Source: Leptasterias polaris (Eukaryota > Echinodermata > Asteroidea > Forcipulatida > Asteriidae). From it: a stretch of DNA of 64,000 bases. The position numbers and the translations under genes are program-made. The notes under the pieces were generated by a model. The model saw nothing but the letters and a program-made list of their open reading frames with translations. It searched no databases and was not told the DNA's origin. Positions 12,301 to 21,300 of the stretch are shown piece after piece (the stretch's first letter is position 1; each line of letters begins with the position of its first letter). Location: positions 434,001-498,000 of the forward strand of contig JAZGTN010000043.1 in NCBI GenBank assembly GCA_037783415.1. The letters run 5' to 3'.

Positions 12301-15300
12301 TGTGTTAGAGTATGGGAACATTTGGGGGGCCTTCCCTCTGTATTATACCAGGCATGGTGTATTGTTGCATTTAGTACCAGTTTGAGCTTGTGTGCAGACA
12401 GACACAGTTGTAGAGAGAGAGAGAGTGTGTGCATGCAATATCCTGCCGACGCCCATGTGAACAGCCCATGTGGTGAAGCCCATGTGAACAGCCCATGTGG
12501 TGAAGCCCATGTGAACAGCCCATGTGGTGAAGCCCATGTGAACAGCCCATGTGGTGAAGCCCATGTGAACAGCCCATGTGGTGAAGCCCATGTGAACAGC
12601 CCATGTGGTGAAGCCCATGTGAACAGCCCATGTGGTGAAGCCCATGTGAACAGCCCATGTGGTGAAGCCCATGTGGTGAAGCCCATGTGAACAGCCCATG
12701 TGGTGAAGCCCATGTGAACAGCCCATGTGGTGAAGCCCATGTGAACAGCCCATGTGGTGAAGCCCATGTGAACAGCCCATGTGGTGAAGCCCATGTGAAC
12801 AGCCCATGTGGTGAAGCCCATGTGAACAGCCCATGTGGTGAAGCCCATGTGAACAGCCCATGTGGTGAAGCCCATGTGAACAGCCCATGTGGTGAAGCCC
12901 ATGTGAACAGCCCATGTGGTGAAGCCCATGTGAACAGCCCATGTGGTGAAGCCCATGTGAACAGCCCATGTGAACAGCCCATGTGGTGAAGCCCATGTGA
13001 ACAGCCCATGTGGTGAAGCCCATGTGAACAGCCCATGTGGTGAAGCCCATGTGAACAGCCCATGTGGTGAAGCCCATGTGAACAGCCCATGTGGTGAAGC
13101 CCATGTGAACAGCCCATGTGAACAGCCCATGTGGTGAAGCCCATGTGAACAGCCCATGTGGTGAAGCCCATGTGAACAGCCCATGTGGTGAAGCCCATGT
13201 GAAGCAGAGGCTCAGGGAAGAGTAGCCACATACACACAGCAAATTGTAAGTAAATTTTAGAAATCTTTAACCATGAAGAATATCCGGTGTATTTATTCAA
13301 CTTTGAATGAGATTTAAGTCAGTTCCTAAGTGACTTTAGTTGGTGAAGAAATCAACCAAAAGCAGATAGAGTTCTTTGATAAATTGGAGTGTACTTTTTG
13401 TTAAGGACAGATTGATTGCAGTATTGTGGTCAAGCAGTATGGCACACCAGGTTCAATTTCTAGTAAAATGTGGGCTCAAATCCCACTAAGGTAATTTATT
13501 TTTATGAGAGATCGCTAACATCACAAGGCCACTTCAAGTGGCTACTAGGGGCACGTTGCCATGTACTCCTGGTTGAAACAGAGTTACCCCCTTCACAGCC
13601 CGTAAGGATGTAGGCATGGGTATCATCCACTAGGAGCCCGGCTGGTAAAGCAGAATGCACTACCTACCCAACTTTTTACGAAGAAATTATGGTTATAAGT
13701 GCCTTGCTCAAGGGCACAAGTGTCATGACCGGGTATCCAAGTGTCATGACCGGGTATCGAACCCACACTCTGCTGCCGACAACACCAGAGCTTGGGTCCG
13801 GTGAACTAGACCGCTAGGCCACGACAGGCAACAAATACGATAATACTAACGACTCATCTTAAGATAAATCTAACTGCTTTGTGAAATCGAGCCCTTGTTG
13901 TATAAAAGCATGAACAACAAGGCTAAGTTTTTTTTAAAAAGATTTAAACCCCATATATGCCCTGTAAACCCACTCACCCTATCAGCAAGGTGACACAGTG
14001 ACGCAGCCACCTTCAGACAGTAACAAGTAGACACTGGGTCGTTGAACATTGACGTGTTGCATCCGTCAGCCATCAGATCGCTCCAGATATCCAGAGCTCT
14101 GTCCAGAGGCTCGGTTGCCAAGTACTCTGCCGACAGGGTGTAGGATATGGAGTTGGGATTGGCAGATTGTCCGCTGTGTTTCTTGCTGGTGGTGGAGTCG
14201 GGGGCTTCTGGTACGGACTCTGTTTTGGAGTCAATGAACTGGCTAGTAATGTAGGTAGCCTGGAAATTAAATAAATAGATAAGACTTGACATTAATTCGG
14301 TTGCAATCAAAAACATTACCTTATGACAACAGCACTTTAAAAAATATTATTGAGGTGGCTAAAAAACAAACAAACTCCCAAATTCTGTCAAATTTTGTGC
14401 AATTTGAAATTGGTGATTCAGTGTGTAGGGTGTCAGTAGGTAATAGTGATGAAGCACATAAAAACAATTTTCTTGAAGGGCTTTAAGTTGAAACAATTTG
14501 AAAATTTAGTTCTACTGTTCAGCAGCTCATATATATACTTTAAAAATATTCCAATTGAATGGTTATCACAAATTTAATGGTTATTACAAGTTGAATAGTT
14601 ATTATAAGATGAAAGGTTATCATATTAATCACAAAATGAATTTTAATGACAAGTTCAATGGTTACCATACGTTTTATAGTCACCACAAGTTTAATGAACA
14701 TCATAAGTTGAATAATTATCACAAGTTAAATAGTTGAGAAAATAGAATTAGCTGTCAGGCCACTAACTTATTTTTTGCAAGTTAAATAGTTATCACAAGT
14801 TGATAGTTGTCAAAAGTTGAATGGTTCTAATGAATATTTGTCACAAGTTGAATGGTTATCAACAGTTGAATGGTTATGAATACTTGTTACCAACAGTTGA
14901 ATGGTATACAAATAATGAATGTTTATGAGTGCAATGGTAAGAATATTTTCATGAGTTGAAAGATGGAACATTTCATCTTTCAACGAATGAAAATATTCTT
15001 ACTATTGCACGAATGAAAAAACATTCATTATTTGTTTTATATAACATCCCAGTAGATCTTTGTCATTTGTCATTTGCCATCTTTAATCGAATAGTCACTT
15101 TCGTCAATGGCGGGCGGGCGAGCGTGCAATAGAACAAATCAGATGGAACGAAAAATTTACGGTGAATGGAACGAAAAATGCACGGTGAATGACGTAGCGT
15201 GCAATGGTACGTTTATTTGCTGTCACGTGACGGACAATTCTCCAATCAAATGGCAAGGATCTGCTTGGGTGTTATATAATTATAAATATTTGTCACAAGT

Positions 15301-18300
15301 TGAATGGTTATGAATACTTGTCACAAGTTGAATTGTTATCAACAGTTGAATGGTTATAAATATTTGTCACAAGTTAAAAGGTTATCAAATGTTGAATGGT
15401 TATGAATTGTTGACACAAGTTGAATGGTTATTGAATAGTTATAACAAGTTGAATGGTTATCAAAATTTTGTGTATCCCATTTACCTGATTTGCCTCACTG
15501 TCGCAGATGTACAGCCAGAAATATGCAGCAGCAAGCAAGTCAAACACTACCAGGTAGTCCTTGCTGCTGTCCTGTTGCTGCTCTTGCTGCTGCAGGAAGT
15601 CTTGGGCAAGGTCCTCCAACAGCTGGATTGCTTCTTTACAACAGTCAACTGGAGAGCTGGAACAGACGAAAAATATTTAGAGAGAGTTTGGTTCTCTATG
15701 AGGTTGTGTGGTCTGAGGAAAGATTCTTTGAATGATTTTGAAAAAAGGTTTCTTGGCTGAGATTAAGAAGTGAATGTATGAAGTGACGTAGTTTGCATAC
15801 CAGTCTGTTTCTAGAGAACCATCTCTGAGTAGTTGGGCCTGTTCAATGTGTGCGTGGGCTCTATGTAGACGCATCTTGTCATCGCCATACAGTCCAAGGA
15901 GATCGCATACTACGGCATACTGCTCTACAGTCGTCTCATACCTGAATGTCAGTAAACAATATCATGGATTTAGTGTCAGTGGCTTATTACTTGATACTTG
16001 ATATGAAAGGTCATATCCCCTCTGCTGCCGCTTCCCAGGTTGTGTCAGAACCCTGGGGTGATCGCTGGCTATAACAGCAGTTACAGGTTGTATGGCTTCT
16101 GACTGGCAACCCGCACAAAGATATTGACAAAAAAGGGAGACCACCAACACAGGGCTAGATAGCTCAGTTGGTAGAGCACCGGCTTGTTAATTTGGAGGTC
16201 CGAGGTTCAAGTCTGGCTCTAATCAACTTTTGTTTGTTCAAAATTATTTCGAAACTTTACCCAGTCAGTTTGTGGCTTATTACTTGATGTTTTTAGAATA
16301 CAACATCGGGTTTTGGAAGAGTACATCCGACTAATCCATCTACAACTTAACTAACTGAACATAATACAGAACACTGAAATAGCTGGCCTTTTGTCCCGGG
16401 CATGCTCGGTGGTTAAGATTATCTGCTCTAGAATTCAGGGATCAGGGGTTCGAATCCCGTCGAAGTAGCATTCCTGTGGATTTTTTTCCTCGCAGGACTT
16501 GGGAGTATACAGTGTCAGAGATTCAGAGATGCAGGGATGTGATAGGCTGTTGAAAAAAAACCTGAACTCTGAGCGCAAAGCGCGAAAGCTTGCGAGCTCG
16601 AAAAATTGCGAACACGAAGCCCACTAATAATATTTATCTTTGGTTTTAGAAGCCCTACTCTGCAATATGGATTGTTATCTTCCTTTTTTATGAATTTAAT
16701 CTCAAGTAAAAAAATAAAAAATAATTCTAGTAATTTTTATTTTTGGGGGGCTAAAAAAATGGAATTCCGGTTAAAAACAGAGAAATTACATCCCTGGAGA
16801 TGTCAACATTTGCATCTTGCAATCAGGGAGCTCATTTTGTCCAACAATCAGGGTGATATTTAGAACTACATTTGACATAAATAGGGAAAAACTTTCCATA
16901 ATCAGGGAGATTGTCAAGTTTGTTTTTATCAGAACATTGAAAGATTGTTTTATTTTCAGGGAACTTTCTGCAGAATCAGGGAGAGCTGTCAGCTCTGCAG
17001 TGTTCAATCTCACATCCAGGTATGGTAAAACCAACTTATTATTCTTCATTATCGCTGCAAATAATACATCAGTTAAAGAGAATTATAGAGTATAACTTTT
17101 TGCAGATCTTGTTTGTCACAAACTTTAGGTTTGTTCATTCTTCATTAACAACCCGCTAGATAACTGGTTTATAAATACAGACTGTGAAGGGGGTAACCCT
17201 GTTGGTGGCAACGTGCCGTGCCCTTGGTGACAGTTGATTTGGGTAAATCAGTTAACTTGAAATGGCCGTCCGTGGCCTTGTGATGTTAGGCGATCTCTCA
17301 TAAAAAACAAACAAACCCAAAACCCCTAAAATCAGTGACAAATATAAAAGTCTGAATCACATTGATTTTATTCTCTTATAAAGAAGAGCCATCCAAATGT
17401 CTGTACATTAATATCAATTAACAAGGCGACTGGTTTTTCACTGATGGAGGTGATGCATAAATATTTTATACCAACCACCACTGACTCACAGTGAGAATGG
17501 CCAATGAGAAATGAGTTATCAAATATGAACGCAATCGTGAGTGTTCCATTGATGAATTAATGATCGGTAGAGGTAGTCGCTTATCAATCAGTTATTGGCT
17601 GGATTCTCTTTTGACCTAATAATGAATTATTCAGCAGGCAACTGCTCTGCCTCTCGGCTACAGCTTGGTGTGACATCAACAAGAGACAATTTTGTTGTGA
17701 AAGATTTATTGGCAAGTGGATGAAATAGTGGCTTCATTTTCTTAGCAAACACCTCCAAGGAAAAAGTTTGTAATTAATTAATTTACCACTCAAAGTGTGA
17801 AGGACTTTAGGTTGATATGATTTATAATCAGACAGGCAACTGTGTTATTGCAGAGAAAGGGGGAATGGCCAACTAGGGTTGTGACTTTTAACTGGTTAAC
17901 TGTAAAAAACGTGCCAACTAGGGTTGGGACGTTTAACTAGTTAACTTTGAAAACGTTGAAAAACAGTTAAATGAAGCTAGTAAAAAAAACCACCAAAAAA
18001 CAAAAACCAAAAAACCGCAAAGCCGACAGAAATTTAATGATACATGCATGGAATTCGGTACAAATGAGAAAGAAAATTGGTTATAGGGCCAACGTAGATT
18101 TATCCTTGGCAGCCATTTTGAAAAGTGCTTGTTATTCTACCTATAATTTTTTAAAAGAAAATGTGCGATGGCCCTACAGCCAAATATCTTCTTCATGACT
18201 GTGTGTCAAGTTCCATATCATCAAAGGCACAATTCCCTCAAATATTTCCCCTATCTGCTCCACTACAAGGCGGCTGCTTAAAAATGGAAGGTAGGCCGCC

Positions 18301-21300
18301 TCACAGTTGAGCGGGCAGGAGAAAACACCGATTTCTATAAACAATACCTCTGTGATTTGTAGATGCTGAGTTCCAGCTCTAGGAGCTTGGAAACTAGACT
18401 TATGCTCTCGTCAGGAATGGTGCCCTCTATTGTTTGGATAGCATCAAAAACCGTCCTGTAAGGATGAAGATTAAAGGGTGTGTACAACATTGGTAAGATT
18501 GAAAATATAAATGTTCACAGATTTGCACATAACTTACATGGTCATGGTGGAAAACTTCCCTTGAAATAGTTTTGCTTGAAATGCCATAGTTTTTAGGAAT
18601 TGAGTAAAACAATAGTCTTTATCCTGCAGGATAAAATCCAATGTTTGAAAAAAGTTAAAACATATAATGAGGTTTTTCACCGTTTTCTCATGACTCTGAA
18701 GACCGTTTGAGCTTAAACTTTCACAGGTTTGTTATTTCATGTATATGTTGGGTCACATCAAGTGTTGATACAGGTCTTTGGCAATAACCAATGTTGTACA
18801 CACCCTTTAAGGGTCTTGAAAAAAGTAAATAACATTTTGAAATATTACTTCAATCCCTCCTGAATCCGGCATCATGTACTGACACAACATTGAAGTAATT
18901 TTCAATGACTAATACCGATTTGAAAGCAAACTATATTTAATTTAATGACCCAGTCAATTTGTTTTCCCAAAATGGACAACATGTATTAGAAAGCAATTGA
19001 ATCCAAAGAATGTCGAAGACATCAGTATATTGAGTAGCAACTGATACAATTTGTGTAGTTTTTTTTGCTTTTAAAAGAAAATCATTCACTGATGAGTGTA
19101 GCCAGTTTGGCTGAATGGCAAATGGGTCGATTTGGTACAGTTTGCCACAAGTCGTCTCGTGGCCGAGCGGTCTAGTGCAACAGGCTTAAGCTCTGGTGTT
19201 TCTGACCAGCAGAGTGTGGGTTCAAGTCCTGGTCTTGACACTTGTGTCCTTGAGCAATACAATCAACCACTATGGGTTTGTCCTTCGGATAGGACAAAAA
19301 GCTGTAGGTCCTGTGTGTTATCTAATGCATGTAAAAGAAGCTAGTGAACTTTTCTGGCATAGTTGGCTGCTGATTGCGCCATATCACCTTTTCAAACCCT
19401 TACAAGGTGTTGTATACATGTGAATGGGTCTCCTAACTAAAAAACATGGCACGCCTGTCTTAAACATGATGGGCGCTTTGAATACTGTGTTATTATAAAC
19501 CTGTTTCACATAATATTTATATTTTTCATCCATTCCGAAGATAGAGGGCAGATACAGATGAAGATAAAGTGCAGTGTTCTCCCAGTTATGTTCGATGAAT
19601 CATCAATCTTTTCATCTCTATCCCAACACTAGACTCTCCTAACCTTGTTCTCATTTCATCATCCCCTGAGCACTTCACAGCTTCCCTCTTTGCTTTCACA
19701 AATATTTCCACAATGGTGGTCAGCTGGTCGGTCAATTGACTTGCATGTTCCCAGAGGTAGCCCACTGCTGTCTGCATAGCTTCCTGATTCTGACCTGCCT
19801 TGCGTTGACAGTCCACTAGGAGTTCATACTTGCTGAAGAGCTGAACCTGTTTGGTACACAGTGAAAATGTCTTTTGATTATGCACAACGCGCAGCACACT
19901 TACACGCCTGTCTCCTGTCCGCCGTTTTGGAACAGTGCGCCTTTCCGCCTTTTTGGGAGTAAATTCCTTTTGTGCACATTTTGACCCACAAAATGGCGGA
20001 CAGGAGACGCGCGCTTAAGTGAGTTGTGCAATGGGTCTATAGGATTGTAACTTTAAAACAGCCTTCTTGCTGTTACTTTAATTCATAATTTGTGTTCACT
20101 CTTTTCAAAGTAGATGACCTGGGAAAAGGAAACATCTGTTGAGACAAATATTTTCATCACAATTTCTAAAGGGGGCAATGCCACTTCTCTTGAGTGCAGA
20201 GCACATCCAGAATGACCATGCTCTCGCCATTTCACTAAAGCGTCACTAATGCCAAGACAAGTGCAAGGAAGGCAATGAACTCCGCTGCATTCGAGCAAAC
20301 CCGGGCTGGGATACTCCTTCAAATAGGACAATATACCTTTGTGATTTTGTCTTTGTCGATGACTTCCTTTGTGACACACCACCTCTGAAGCTGCTGGCAT
20401 GCCATGGTCAACAGTGGGACTGCCTCAGTATACCACTGTTTCTTGTAGCACATGAGGCCAAAGTTGTATGCGTTGGTACCTAGGAAAATCATAAGGAAAA
20501 CATTTAAAATAAAGCATCAGTGATTGTTTGCTTTTGGAGAAACCAGTGAACAGTTTCATGAAATTCAACAATGAAATAAAATCTGCAAAGCTAAACGATT
20601 ATCAAAAGAGAAGTAATGTAAAATTTGGTCAACTTGGTCAATGCCTTGGTGCCCTTTGAAATGTCCAATACAAGAGGTACCCTTTACTAAAGAAAAACTG
20701 CCTTGTCCTTATAAAAACGAAGTATCAGCCCTGAATTTGAGGTTTTGCATGGGGTGGAAAAGAATAATCACATACAATATATTGAAAGTACTGACAAGTG
20801 GGCTTCAATTTTCATTGACGTACCTAACCATCTGTGTTCATTGGTTGACACAGCTCCTCCTGCCCCACCAGACACTTCCTCAATGATGCGCAATGTCCGC
20901 TGGCATATACTCAAGGCATCCTCTGCCATCCTCCCTGCATCATCAGCAATGTCTTCCTTGCTGTGCTTCATCTGATGCAGCAAGATGACGAACATGAGAT
21001 TGAGAGCTGTCAGTTGCCTGTTGACTGCCTTCTGGAGCAGCAGCCTCTGCTGTTTCCCCTTACTTGCCGATTCGGCGTCCCCGGGGTTCTTTTGCATGTG
21101 CTCTCTCTGTAGCTGGAGCAAGTCGATCAGCAGACTGACGGCAGCTTCTACGGCTGGGATCAACTCATCGGGTACCATGGTTGCAGAGAGTGAGGTTGGA
21201 GAGCTTTCCTGGCGCTGATTAGTGATGTACTCAAACCGCTTCTTCAAGAACTCGAATGCCTCGATTAGACACTGCAAGGTTGCATGATTTGGATCCCCCT

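Larger units (their letters stand above)
15942..18347. other. Separase intron 6 (2.4 kb)
   Basis: It contains SINE B (16111), SINE C (16395), element H (16795), repeat F reversed (17178) and a tandem duplication (17865). The stretch 17,320-17,860 is AT-rich with nothing recognised. Confidence 0.8.

Noticed and set aside
12452..13204. CRISPR array
   Set aside because: Units are contiguous without unique spacers and the DNA is from an animal nuclear genome.
12189..13300. Long minus-strand frames of about 300 codons in three frames
   Set aside because: They are produced by the 27-bp repeat unit, which lacks stops; all three frames being open at once is not coding evidence.
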